Assembly: GCA_965116785.1 (NCBI GenBank)
Contig: OZ220731.1
Span: 1,922,001 to 1,986,000, forward strand
Direction of reading: 5' to 3'
Length of the DNA stretch: 64,000 nt
Source: Bin87 sp965116785
Lineage (GTDB): Bacteria > Chloroflexota > Dehalococcoidia > Lucifugimonadales > UBA3495
Below, in pieces: positions 51,893 to 60,516 of the stretch. The position numbers and the translations under genes were made by a program. How positions within the stretch are numbered: the first letter of the stretch is position 1; each line of letters opens with the position of its first letter. The notes below the pieces were generated by a model. It was not told the origin of the DNA. It saw only the letters and a list, made by a program, of their open reading frames with translations, and ran no database searches.

Positions 51893-53299
51893 ATGTCAAC
51901 AGCCCCGGTACCGCAACCCAACTTCTTCGCCCAGCGGGCGCATCGGTTCCTTGCGGCGCTGGTGTTTCGAGACTTTCGCTTCCTGGCCCTTTCCACACTG
52001 TGCAGCAGCAGCGGCGCCTGGGCCCTGATCGTGGCCCGGGGCGCGTGGGTCTACAGCATCCCCGAACTGCAGGGCACCCAGGGACTGTGGGTTGGCTTGA
52101 TCACCTTCGCGGCCATGTCGCCGCGCTTCTTCGCCACCCCGTTCATCGGCTACCTGGCCGACAAGATGACCCGCAAAACGCTGCTGCAACGGGTGTACAT
52201 CCTCCAGATCGTCCAGGCATCCGTGATGGCCCTGCTGGTGATGACCGGGGTCAGCAATCCGTGGTACGTGGTCATCCTGGCGGTGGTCAACGGGACGCTG
52301 CGCTCCACGCAGATGACCGCTTCCCAGTCGCTCACGCCCAACCTGGTGGACCGGGACCGTCTGCCCAACGCGGTGGCGCTGAACCAGGCCATGCAGCAGG
52401 GGTCCCGGGCGGTGGGCCCCGCCATACTGCTGGCGATTTCCGTCATGGTGGGAAGTAGCGCGATTTTCGGATCCGGAGGCCCCTCATTCTCCCTGCAGAA
52501 CCTGGTGCTCACCCTCGGCACGTCTGCCATTGTGTTCTGGGCCTGCGCCGTTTTCTACATCGTCGCCCTGGCGTCCGCATTGAACATCCGGCTGGCGTCG
52601 TCGGGAGTTATTGACCGCCGCCGGGGTTTCTGGGCCAATGCGGCCGCCGGCTTCGCGTATATCTACAGCACGCCGCTGGTCTTCGGCATCCTCATGATTG
52701 CGTTGGCGCACTGCGTGTTGGTGATGTCTTTCGAGTCCATGCTGCCGCCCCTGGCGCTGGAAAAACTCTCGGCCGACGGCATCACGTTCAACCAGAACGA
52801 CGTTTACGCCCTGATGGCCGCCCTCGGCGTCGGCGCACTGTTCTCCTCGCTGTTCGTCGGCGGCATCGTGAACCACATGACCCGAGGGAGGGTGTTCCTG
52901 CTGCTGGGCTTCACCAGCAGCCTGACGCCGATTGGAATGGGATTGTCTTCGCAGACCGGTATTTCCGTCATTGCCGCCGTCATGATGGGACTGGGCACCT
53001 CCGGGTTTATGACCATCACCCACACCATCATCCAGTCGGTGGTGCCGGACGAGATCCGGGGGCGGGTGTCGTCGGCATATTCGATGCACATTGGCGGGAG
53101 CATGGCCTTCGCCAACCTGCTGTACGGCAGGCTGGCCGACTTCTGGAACGCGGGCAACGTGATGGCGGTGGCGGGAGCGGCATTCACGCTGGTGGTGCTC
53201 GGCACCGTGATCGCCAGCGGTTTCTGGCGAGACATCTACTTCCGGGGTACGGCTCGCCCGGTGGCGGCTGCGGCCGGGGCCGGTGGAGGCAACGACTAG
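51893..53299 (+). CDS. MFS transporter (EntS/MFS_3-like), plus strand
   Basis: A 468-residue transporter with 12 predicted helices. The family loop between helices 2 and 3 is IGYLADKMTRKTLLQ, and the second half repeats it as VGGIVNHMTRGRVFLLLG. VPDEIRGRVSS is the usual MFS_3 motif near helix 11. It resembles drug or enterobactin exporters. It faces a second MFS gene (53365-54627), which shares the family, so the pair may be ancient paralogues. The substrate is unknown. Confidence 0.85.
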   Translation: MSTAPVPQPNFFAQRAHRFLAALVFRDFRFLALSTLCSSSGAWALIVARGAWVYSIPELQGTQGLWVGLITFAAMSPRFFATPFIGYLADKMTRKTLLQRVYILQIVQASVMALLVMTGVSNPWYVVILAVVNGTLRSTQMTASQSLTPNLVDRDRLPNAVALNQAMQQGSRAVGPAILLAISVMVGSSAIFGSGGPSFSLQNLVLTLGTSAIVFWACAVFYIVALASALNIRLASSGVIDRRRGFWANAAAGFAYIYSTPLVFGILMIALAHCVLVMSFESMLPPLALEKLSADGITFNQNDVYALMAALGVGALFSSLFVGGIVNHMTRGRVFLLLGFTSSLTPIGMGLSSQTGISVIAAVMMGLGTSGFMTITHTIIQSVVPDEIRGRVSSAYSMHIGGSMAFANLLYGRLADFWNAGNVMAVAGAAFTLVVLGTVIASGFWRDIYFRGTARPVAAAAGAGGGND

Positions 53300-53364
53300 C
53301 CAACGTACTGACCCATCGGGTCGCCAGTCGCCCAATCCTTAGCGTCAGCGCTGCGGTCGACCGC

Positions 53365-54627
53365 CTAGACGGCTGGGGTGGAGGCCAGTTGGCGCCCCGT
53401 CGCCCGCCCGAGGCCGAACCACAACGTGACCAGCAGGCACAACCCGGCGGCCACGCCGATGGCCGTGGACCAGCCCACCCAACCGGCGGCGGCAGCCAGC
53501 GGCAGCGCACCCAGATTGTGGAACCCCGGCGTAAAGTGAAGCACGCCCATGACCCGGCCGCGAATCTCTCCCGGTGCGGAAAGCTGCAGGATGGTGGTGG
53601 CCAGGGGCCAGACGGTTCCCAGGCTCAAAACCCCCACCAACAGGAACAGCGACCACGACACCCAGAACCAGTTCGACCACGCGAACAGCGTCAGGCACGC
53701 GCAGAACGACACCAGGCAGACCAGCAGCCAGCGGTACAGCCACGCCCGGTGCATAAACGTGATGAGGAGGTTTCCCGCCAGCGAACCGAGCCCGGAAGCC
53801 AGCAGCAACAGGCCGGCTCCCGAAGCCTCCGTCCCTAGGTGCTCCTTGGCGAAAGCCGGAATTACCGCCAGGTGGCTCATGCCGAACCCACCCCACGCGC
53901 ACGCCAGCACGAGAACGGTGAGCAGCACCGGCGCGCGCCAGATCTGGACCACTCCATCCGTGAAATTGCGCAGTATCGGTTGGGTTGCGGGCCTGGATTC
54001 CCGCGGTTCGGATCGGATCCTTGAAACGCACGCCACGCTGATCACGTAGCATGCCACGTTTGCCAGCAGCGCGGCGCTGATGCTCCAGTGGTCGATGACC
54101 GCCCCCACCAGCGGCGGCCCTACGATCCTCCCGATATGCACGGCGGCGTTGAAATGCGCCACGGCATCCAGCAGGGTCCTTTGGTCCACCAGGTCGGCGA
54201 CCATCGCGACCCGCGCTGGCTGGTTCAACGCCTGCAAAGAGCCCAACAACGCGGCGGTCACGTAGACGTGCCAGACGGCAATCGCGCCGGTCAGCGACAA
54301 TGCCGCCAGCGCCGAAATCGACACTCCCACCGCCACCTGGATGGTTATCAGCAGCCGCTTGCGGTCAACGCGGTCCGCGATCACCCCGCCGACCATGAGC
54401 AGGCCGACGTTGGGCAACCCGTAGAGGAACAGCGTCAATCCCACCTTGGTGCTCGATCCGCTGACTTCCAGCACCAGCCAGCTCAATACGAGCATTTGCG
54501 CTCCCTGGGAGAGCGCCTGAGTGGCGGAACCCGTCCAATACCACCGAAAGTTGTGCGAACGCCAGGGACTCAGTATCCGCACCGCATAGGACGCGGCGCG
54601 ACCCCGGGTGGCCTGACCGTCTAGCAC
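53365..54627 (-). CDS. MFS transporter (EntS/MFS_3-like), minus strand
   Basis: About 420 residues, 12 helices. The core starts WRSHNFRWYWTGSATQALSQG, with VIADRVDRKRLLI after helix 2, NQPARVAMVADLV, and a late APGEIRGRVMG. GTG 54627 is chosen because GAGG lies 7 bases before it; the frame stays open further upstream but is Arg-rich and unlikely. Convergent with the other MFS gene with a 65-base gap. It may export a toxic metabolite or siderophore-like compound. Confidence 0.8.
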   Translation of the reverse strand: MLDGQATRGRAASYAVRILSPWRSHNFRWYWTGSATQALSQGAQMLVLSWLVLEVSGSSTKVGLTLFLYGLPNVGLLMVGGVIADRVDRKRLLITIQVAVGVSISALAALSLTGAIAVWHVYVTAALLGSLQALNQPARVAMVADLVDQRTLLDAVAHFNAAVHIGRIVGPPLVGAVIDHWSISAALLANVACYVISVACVSRIRSEPRESRPATQPILRNFTDGVVQIWRAPVLLTVLVLACAWGGFGMSHLAVIPAFAKEHLGTEASGAGLLLLASGLGSLAGNLLITFMHRAWLYRWLLVCLVSFCACLTLFAWSNWFWVSWSLFLLVGVLSLGTVWPLATTILQLSAPGEIRGRVMGVLHFTPGFHNLGALPLAAAAGWVGWSTAIGVAAGLCLLVTLWFGLGRATGRQLASTPAV

Positions 54628-55119
54628 CGCACGGCCTCGACGGTCCGCGTCACCATCGCTACGGCCTTCGTCCGCTGTCCGACGCGCCACTCGGGCAACA
54701 GGATGCGCAATACTTTGACCACGCGGCGATTGTAATCCATCCTGGCTGACGATGCGCCGGATAGCGCCGCTGATTGGATAATCGGGTACGTGTTCTCCCA
54801 AACCATCTACTCGCGACGCCCTGTGCCGGAAATCGCATGTCCGGGCCGACATCTACCGCCCGACGTCGCTTTGCCAAATCGCTATTGATGGAACGCAGGG
54901 CGTGAGTTTTACATATGTGATTTCACAATAGAAAACATTGACGAATTGAGCCATTCGGGCTAGCATGGCACACAAATTAACGAATTGCTGCCAACCGCCG
55001 TCGAATGCCCAAAGAAACGGCAGTTTCCGCACGCACGGAAGCCCGCCTCGAAGGGATAACTCACCAGCGGGAAGATGGCAGTTAATCGTGTTAGCCACGC
55101 GCAGTCAGGAGGTAACAGG
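54628..55119. other. intergenic region with a strong rightward promoter
   Basis: About 490 bases, AT-richer in its middle (54.89-54.99 kb). It carries the promoter below; otherwise nothing recognisable. Confidence 0.6.
54938..54966 (+). promoter_or_regulatory. strong sigma-70-type promoter of the DUF1800 operon
   Basis: TTGACG at 54938-54943, a 17-base spacer and TAGCAT at 54961-54966. The gene starts at 55120, giving a leader of about 147 bases. Confidence 0.65.
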
Positions 55120-56526
55120 ATGGCAGAAAAAGACATCGCTTTGATGGCGCACCTCATGCGCCGCGCCGGGTTTGGTGCAACGTATGAGGAGCTGGAGGCA
55201 CGCGCCGAGAAGGGCTACGAGGCCACGGTCGAGGAGCTGCTCAACCCGGAGAGCCAGCCGGCTATCCAGGACGACATCCTGATGCGTTATCAGCCGCAGT
55301 GGGTCTCGAAGGCGGGCCTCGAGGGCCAGCAGGAAGAGTGGACCTACCGGATGATCAACACCAAGCGGCCGCTTGAAGAGAAGATCGCCCTGTTCTGGCA
55401 CCACATCTTCTGCACGGGCCACGCCAAGTGCGAGTATCCCAAGCAGCAGAATATCGAACTCGACATGTTCCGCACCCTGGGGTTCGGCAACTTCGAGGAA
55501 CTGCTCATGGGCCTGTCCATGGACCCGGCGATGGTGTTCTACCTGGACAACTGCATGAGCCACAAGGACGCCATCAACGAGAACTGGGGCCGCGAGCTGC
55601 TGGAACTGTTCTCCCTGGGCGTCGGTATGGACGGTGACGCCAACTACTCCGAGGACGACGTCAAGGAAGCGGCGCGCGCCTTCACCGGCTGGACCGTGAC
55701 GAACTCCATACCGCGCTATCCGTACGGCAAGTACGAGGCCGCGTTCATCTACGACCCGTCCGACCACGACTACACGGAAAAGACATTCCTGGGTGAGACC
55801 GGCAACTTCAACGGCGAGGACATCGTCAAGATTGTCGCCCGCCAGCCCGCTGCTGCCCGGTTCGTCGCCCGGCACATGTACAACTTCTTCGTCGCTGACG
55901 AGCCGCAGGTTCCCGCCTGGCAGAACACCCCGCCGCGGGATCCAGAAGCGATCAAGATGCTCGAGGACGAGTACTTCCGCTCCGGCTACGACATCCGGTC
56001 GATGCTGCGCGTGCTGTTCAACTCCGACTTCTTCAAGAACGCCCGGTTCGAGAAGGTGAAGAGCCCCACCGAGACCGTGGTCAGCACCATGCGCCTGGTC
56101 GGCGATTTCGACATGCCCAGGCCCGGCCTGAACGCCATGACCCTGACCATCCGGTACATGGGCCAGGACCTGCTCAACCCGCCCACCGTGGAAGGTTGGC
56201 ACACCGGCCGTGAGTGGATCGACAGCGGCACCCTGGTCGAGCGGATCAACTTCACCGCCGACGCCGTGGGCGACACCTCCCACCGGGGCGTGCAGGCCAT
56301 CATCAACCGTCTGGGTTCCCAGGGCGACACCATTTCGTCCGAGCAGCTCGTGGACGGCTGCCTGCAGCTGCTTGGCCACTACGAGTTGGCCGACGTCACC
56401 CGCAATGAGCTGATCGCTTTGGCAGACGGCGAAGGCGAACTGCGCACCGGCACCGACGAGTTCGGACAGCGCGTCGGTCAGATGCTGCAGTCCATTGTGG
56501 CGACCACCGAGTACCTGTTCGAGTAA
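55120..56526 (+). CDS. DUF1800 family protein
   Basis: 468 residues. ALMAHLMRRAGFGATYEELE opens the family. KRPLEEKIALFWHHIFCTG, NWGRELLELFSLGVG, EAARAFTGWTV, ARHMYNFFVAD and PPTVEGWHTGREWID are its hallmark blocks. The ATG at 55120 has AGGAGG eight bases before it. Unlike many relatives no signal peptide is present. It is cotranscribed with DUF1501 (gap 18 bases), the usual partner. The function of the pair is unknown; roles in secreted or surface processing have been suggested for other phyla. Confidence 0.9.
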   Translation: MAEKDIALMAHLMRRAGFGATYEELEARAEKGYEATVEELLNPESQPAIQDDILMRYQPQWVSKAGLEGQQEEWTYRMINTKRPLEEKIALFWHHIFCTGHAKCEYPKQQNIELDMFRTLGFGNFEELLMGLSMDPAMVFYLDNCMSHKDAINENWGRELLELFSLGVGMDGDANYSEDDVKEAARAFTGWTVTNSIPRYPYGKYEAAFIYDPSDHDYTEKTFLGETGNFNGEDIVKIVARQPAAARFVARHMYNFFVADEPQVPAWQNTPPRDPEAIKMLEDEYFRSGYDIRSMLRVLFNSDFFKNARFEKVKSPTETVVSTMRLVGDFDMPRPGLNAMTLTIRYMGQDLLNPPTVEGWHTGREWIDSGTLVERINFTADAVGDTSHRGVQAIINRLGSQGDTISSEQLVDGCLQLLGHYELADVTRNELIALADGEGELRTGTDEFGQRVGQMLQSIVATTEYLFE

Positions 56527-56544
56527 CGAAAAAGGGGGAATGAT

Positions 56545-57678
56545 ATGACATCCACCAAGAAAGATCCGGTGCTGGTGGTCCTCCAGTTGTCGGGGGGTAA
56601 CGACGGCCTGAACACCATCGTCCCTTACGGCGACCCGCTGTACCTGGACAACCGGCCCAACGTGCGGATACCTGTCGACCAGGTTCTGCCCATCACCGAC
56701 CGCATCGGCTTCAACCCGGCCATGGCGCCGATGAAGCGGCTGTACGACGAGGGCAAGGTCGCCATCATCCAGGGCGTGGGATATCCCAACCCCAGCCGTT
56801 CCCACTTCCGCTCCATGGACATCTGGCACACCTGTGAGCCGGACAAGGTCGGAGACGAGGGCTGGCTGGGCCGCGCCGTGCGCGACCTGGACCCCGACAA
56901 GACAAACGTGCTGACCGGCGTGAACTTCGGCCGCGGCCTGCCGCGCTCGCTGGTAGCCCCGGGCGTACCGGTAGCCTCCGTGGGCAACCTGGAGACCTAC
57001 GGCGTGCTCACCGGCATTGAGCTCGAAGAGCAGCGGACCAAGGCCCTGGACGTGTTCTCACGGGTCTATTCGCCCATGCTGGGGCAGGGCCCGGTACTGG
57101 ACTACTTCGCCCAGACCGGCCTGGACGCCCTGGAAGGCGCCGACATCCTGAGCACCGCTCCGGAGATGTACTCGTCGTCCGTCGAGTACGGCAACGACAC
57201 CGTCGCCCAGTACATGCGCAACATCGCGCAGACGCACCTGGCCGGCTTCGGCACCCGCGTGCTCTACACCACCGCTCCGTACAACAGCTTCGATACCCAC
57301 GCTGGCGAGCTGGCCAACCACACCCGCCTGTGGACGGAGACGTCCCACGCGGTCGCCGACTTCTACGACGACCTCAAGGAGCACAACGCTGGCGACAACG
57401 TAGTCCTACTGGTCTTCACCGAGTTCGGCCGCCGTGTCCACGACAATGGCTCCGGCACCGACCACGGTTCCGGTGGCGTGGCGTTCGTGGTGGGCGAGCA
57501 GGTCAAGGGCGGTCTCTACGGCGAGTACCCCTCGCTGGAGGAGAACAAGCTCCTTGAGGGCGACCTCCACTTCAACAACGACTTCCGCGGCCTGTACTCC
57601 ACGCTGCTGGAGAAGTGGATGGGCCTGGATGCACAGCCCATCGTGAACGGCTCCTTCGAACAGATGGACATCGTTTAG
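56545..57678 (+). CDS. DUF1501 family protein
   Basis: 377 residues of the alkaline-phosphatase/sulfatase-like DUF1501 family. It begins VLVVLQLSGGNDGLNTIVPY, has GVGYPNPSRSHFRSMDIWHT, a late YNSFDTHAGE and LLVFTEFGRRVHDNGSGTDHG with the metal-type His/Asp residues. These proteins usually carry a Tat signal peptide; here the protein starts directly at the catalytic core. AAGGGGGAATGAT precedes ATG 56545. It sits 18 bases after the DUF1800 gene and 19 before the NHL gene. Confidence 0.9.
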   Translation: MTSTKKDPVLVVLQLSGGNDGLNTIVPYGDPLYLDNRPNVRIPVDQVLPITDRIGFNPAMAPMKRLYDEGKVAIIQGVGYPNPSRSHFRSMDIWHTCEPDKVGDEGWLGRAVRDLDPDKTNVLTGVNFGRGLPRSLVAPGVPVASVGNLETYGVLTGIELEEQRTKALDVFSRVYSPMLGQGPVLDYFAQTGLDALEGADILSTAPEMYSSSVEYGNDTVAQYMRNIAQTHLAGFGTRVLYTTAPYNSFDTHAGELANHTRLWTETSHAVADFYDDLKEHNAGDNVVLLVFTEFGRRVHDNGSGTDHGSGGVAFVVGEQVKGGLYGEYPSLEENKLLEGDLHFNNDFRGLYSTLLEKWMGLDAQPIVNGSFEQMDIV

Positions 57679-57697
57679 CCGGCACAGGGAGGCGATT

Positions 57698-58732
57698 ATG
57701 GTTACAGCTCAAAGGTTTTCCCAGGTCCAGCTGCAATACAGCCACACCATCGGTCGTGGCGAGCAGTTCGGCCCGGGTTTCACGTATCCGATTCACATGG
57801 CTCGAGGCGAGGACGACCTGATGTACGTGCTCTGCCGGTCTTCCGAGTACCGGCCCGAGGGCACCCGCGTCACGGTCTGCACCGTCGATGAGGAGTACGT
57901 CAACGCCTTCGCGCGCGGCGTGCCTCAGCAAGGGCCCCACGAGTACAACTTCGAGGACGGCTCCCTGGTCTGGCCGGTCAACGTGGCCATCGCCAGCGAC
58001 GGCACGGTCTACGTCTCCGACGAGTGGCTTCACCGCATCTCCAAGTTCACCCGCGATGGCGAGTACATCGGAAAGTGGCAGGAGAGCATCGGCAGCGGCG
58101 ACGGTCAGCTTGACCGGCCCTCCGGGTTGGCCATCGACGCCGACGACAACGTCTGGGTCGTAGACGGCAACAACCACCGCGTCCAGAAGTTCACGCCCGA
58201 CGGCCAGTTCCTGATGAAGTTCGGGAGTCAGGGCTCCGGCGACGGCGAACTCGACCAGCCTTGGGGCATCGACATCGACAGCCAGGGCAACATCTACATC
58301 GCCGACTGGCGCAACGACCGCATCCAGAAGTTCAGCCCCTCGGGCGACTTCCTGATGAAGATCGGCTCCTCGGGATCCGGCGACGGCGAGTTCAACCGAC
58401 CCGCCGACGTGGCCGTTGACAAGGACGGCATCATCTATGTTGCCGACTGGCTGAACGACCGGCTGCAGTACTTCGACCCGGACGGCAACTTCTGCGGTTC
58501 GAAGACCGGCGAGGCCACCGTCTCCAAGTGGGGCAAGGACAAGCTGGACGCCAACCCCGAGATGTGGGGCGAGCGCGACCGGGCTCCCGGCCTCGAGCGC
58601 GAGCGGGACTTCTGGGCGCCCACCGGCGTCGCAGTGGACTCCGAAAACCGGGTATTCGTCTGCGAGGGTCCGCGCAACCGCATCCAGGTGTTCCAGAAGC
58701 AGGGCCTCATGTTCATGGGACCGCGTCTGTAA
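57698..58732 (+). CDS. NHL-repeat beta-propeller protein
   Basis: 344 residues with NHL repeats such as PSGLAIDADDNVWVVDGNNHRVQKF, PWGIDIDSQGNIYIADWRNDRIQKF and PADVAVDKDGIIYVADWLNDRLQYF. They are linked by GSGDGE loops, and a degenerate first blade is present. No signal peptide or peptidyl-glycine lyase residues are evident. It is the third gene of the DUF1800-DUF1501 operon. The conserved tail ENRVFVCEGPRNRIQVF is another blade. A binding or scaffold role is likely. A long hairpin (58757-58766 with 58811-58820) follows. Confidence 0.85.
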   Translation: MVTAQRFSQVQLQYSHTIGRGEQFGPGFTYPIHMARGEDDLMYVLCRSSEYRPEGTRVTVCTVDEEYVNAFARGVPQQGPHEYNFEDGSLVWPVNVAIASDGTVYVSDEWLHRISKFTRDGEYIGKWQESIGSGDGQLDRPSGLAIDADDNVWVVDGNNHRVQKFTPDGQFLMKFGSQGSGDGELDQPWGIDIDSQGNIYIADWRNDRIQKFSPSGDFLMKIGSSGSGDGEFNRPADVAVDKDGIIYVADWLNDRLQYFDPDGNFCGSKTGEATVSKWGKDKLDANPEMWGERDRAPGLERERDFWAPTGVAVDSENRVFVCEGPRNRIQVFQKQGLMFMGPRL

Positions 58733-58756
58733 AGCCTGAGCGCACCGGAAAGCGCT

Positions 58757-58820
58757 GGGGCCTCCGCTCCGGCCGGACCACCACCGGGTCACCGGCGGTC
58801 CGGTTGTGGACGGAGGCCCC
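58757..58820 (+). terminator. hairpin after the NHL gene
   Basis: Outer stem GGGGCCTCCG/CGGAGGCCCC and an inner CCGGACC/GGTCCGG stem form a long hairpin. No T tract, so it may act as a transcript stabiliser or weak terminator. Confidence 0.45.
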
Positions 58821-58877
58821 GTCACATGATAATAGGGTTTAGCCCAAGCTATTTGACCCCGGGAGGCAGCCAGAGCC

Positions 58878-59633
58878 ATGCCCATCACCGTAGCCCACAT
58901 ACCGAACCTGGAGTGCGAGGCCTTTTACTTCGACATGGAGCGCCGGGGAATCATCCTGGTCGACATGGAACCCAACGAGGTTGTGGGCGCCATGGAACGC
59001 GGCGAAGTGGATGCCGGGCCGGTGTCCCTGCTGGACATCGAGCGGCTGTCCAGCCAGGCGTCAGCGATTTCCGGCTTCTGCGTGGCGTCGGTAACGCGGG
59101 CTCCGTCCTGCGTGCTGCTTTCCAGGTCACCCGTTGATGAACTGAGCGGTCGCCCCATCGCGGTGGACGCTCCCGACCCCACGGGGCTGAAACTGCTGCG
59201 CGTGCTGCTGACCCAGAAACATGGCGTCAACGGTACGACATTCGTGGGCCGAGACGACGAGCACGACGCGGTCTTCCTCACCGGCAACCTGGGCTTGCGT
59301 GGTCGCCGGGCAGTCCGAGGGTACTCGGAACGGTACGACCTGGGCGAGGAATGGGCCGAATGGACCGGGCTGCCCTTCGTGTTCAGCAAATGGCTGGCCC
59401 GCAGCGACATGGAAAGGCAGGACTTTGTTGTCGTGCAGGACGCGTTGTTCGTGGGACAGGAAGACTGGATGAACAACCTCTACAAGTCCACGGGTCCGCG
59501 CAACGACCTGCTGATGCTGCCCCGCGAGGTGCTGGAATACGTGCAGAACATGCGGTTCTTCATGGGCGTGCCCGAAGAGAAAGCCATCCAACTGTTCCAG
59601 GAAAAGCTGACGCTGCTCGACGATGCTGGCTAG
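58878..59633 (+). CDS. MqnA/MqnD-like (VitK2_biosynth fold) protein
   Basis: 251 residues resembling the periplasmic-binding-fold enzymes of the futalosine menaquinone route. ITVAHIPNLECEAFYFDM, PNEVVGAMERGEVDAGPVSLLDIERL and FCVASVTRAPSCVLL match PF02621-type sequences. There is no signal peptide, so it is cytoplasmic. Other menaquinone genes are not adjacent, so it may be a side-branch homologue with another substrate. GGGAGG lies just upstream of ATG 58878 at a somewhat long distance. Confidence 0.6.
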   Translation: MPITVAHIPNLECEAFYFDMERRGIILVDMEPNEVVGAMERGEVDAGPVSLLDIERLSSQASAISGFCVASVTRAPSCVLLSRSPVDELSGRPIAVDAPDPTGLKLLRVLLTQKHGVNGTTFVGRDDEHDAVFLTGNLGLRGRRAVRGYSERYDLGEEWAEWTGLPFVFSKWLARSDMERQDFVVVQDALFVGQEDWMNNLYKSTGPRNDLLMLPREVLEYVQNMRFFMGVPEEKAIQLFQEKLTLLDDAG

Positions 59634-59731
59634 GCGTCCACTCCCCACCGCCGAAGATAACCGCACGCCCCGGCGGACAACCGCGTCTCGCCGCCTGCGC
59701 TCCCAATCAGACCCACCCGCGGAGGTTGATG

Positions 59732-60466
59732 ATGGTACTCGTTGGACAGGAACTTGAAACTGGCACGATCCAGTACACCAGCCGAGACGGCACGACAATC
59801 GACGCTTTCTATAGCCGACCGGCCGGCGCCGGCTCCTACCCGGGCGTCATCGTCACCATGGAAGGCATGGGCTTGATGGACCACCACAAGGACATCGCGG
59901 TGCGTTTCGCCGGCCAGGGCTACTTGGCCATAGCCCCGGACCTATACACCCGGGAGGGCACGCCGGAGCCGGAAAACGTGCTGGCCACGCTGTTCGCGTC
60001 TCCGGACGCCCGCGCCATGGACGACCTGGAAGGGGCGGCCCTGTTCCTCAAGTCGCAGTCGGATTCCAACGGCAAGGTGGGCATCATCGGCTTCTGCTCC
60101 GGCGGCCGCTACACCCTGATGATGGCCTGCACCAGCAGCAACATCGATGCGGCGGTGGATTCGGCCGGCGGTCACATCGTCCACGAACCCACCGACCTGC
60201 GGCCGGTGCAGCCCATGGACATGGTGCCCAACCTGGCCTGCCCCCTGCTGGCGCTATTCGGCGTGGAAGACGAGAACCCCACGGCGGAACAGGCCGAGCA
60301 AATGAAAGCCTTGCTGGACGACCACGGCAAGGTCTACGAGTGGGTGATGTACAACAACGCCGGCCACGCGTTTTTCGCCGACTACCGGCCCAGCTATCGT
60401 GCCGCGCCGGCCCAGGACATGTGGCACCGGGTGCTCCTGTTCTACGGCCGGCACCTGAAACAGTAA
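59732..60466 (+). CDS. dienelactone hydrolase family protein
   Basis: 244 residues of the DLH alpha/beta hydrolase class. The nucleophile Cys122 is in IIGFCSGGRYT, Glu44 (VTMEG) is in the position that activates it, Asp180 lies in FGVEDEN, and His212 in YNNAGHAFF completes the triad. The family hydrolyses dienelactone from chloroaromatic or catechol breakdown, and related esters. GGAGGTTG precedes two adjacent ATGs; the second (59732) is chosen for spacing. The upstream frame running to 59351 is an overlap artefact. Confidence 0.88.
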   Translation: MVLVGQELETGTIQYTSRDGTTIDAFYSRPAGAGSYPGVIVTMEGMGLMDHHKDIAVRFAGQGYLAIAPDLYTREGTPEPENVLATLFASPDARAMDDLEGAALFLKSQSDSNGKVGIIGFCSGGRYTLMMACTSSNIDAAVDSAGGHIVHEPTDLRPVQPMDMVPNLACPLLALFGVEDENPTAEQAEQMKALLDDHGKVYEWVMYNNAGHAFFADYRPSYRAAPAQDMWHRVLLFYGRHLKQ

Positions 60467-60516
60467 CGTTCGAATCTCGGAGACCGCATCCGGGCTGCTG
60501 GCCGGGAGGTAAACGG

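Noticed and set aside
55105..56829. 574-codon antisense frame over DUF1800/DUF1501
   Set aside because: Composition is the mirror of the coding strand (Val/Leu/His/Gly-rich); no motif and no ribosome site.
58878..59633. MqnA-like gene considered as an ABC transporter binding protein
   Set aside because: No signal peptide or lipobox and the sequence blocks match the menaquinone-enzyme branch of the fold better; kept at moderate confidence.
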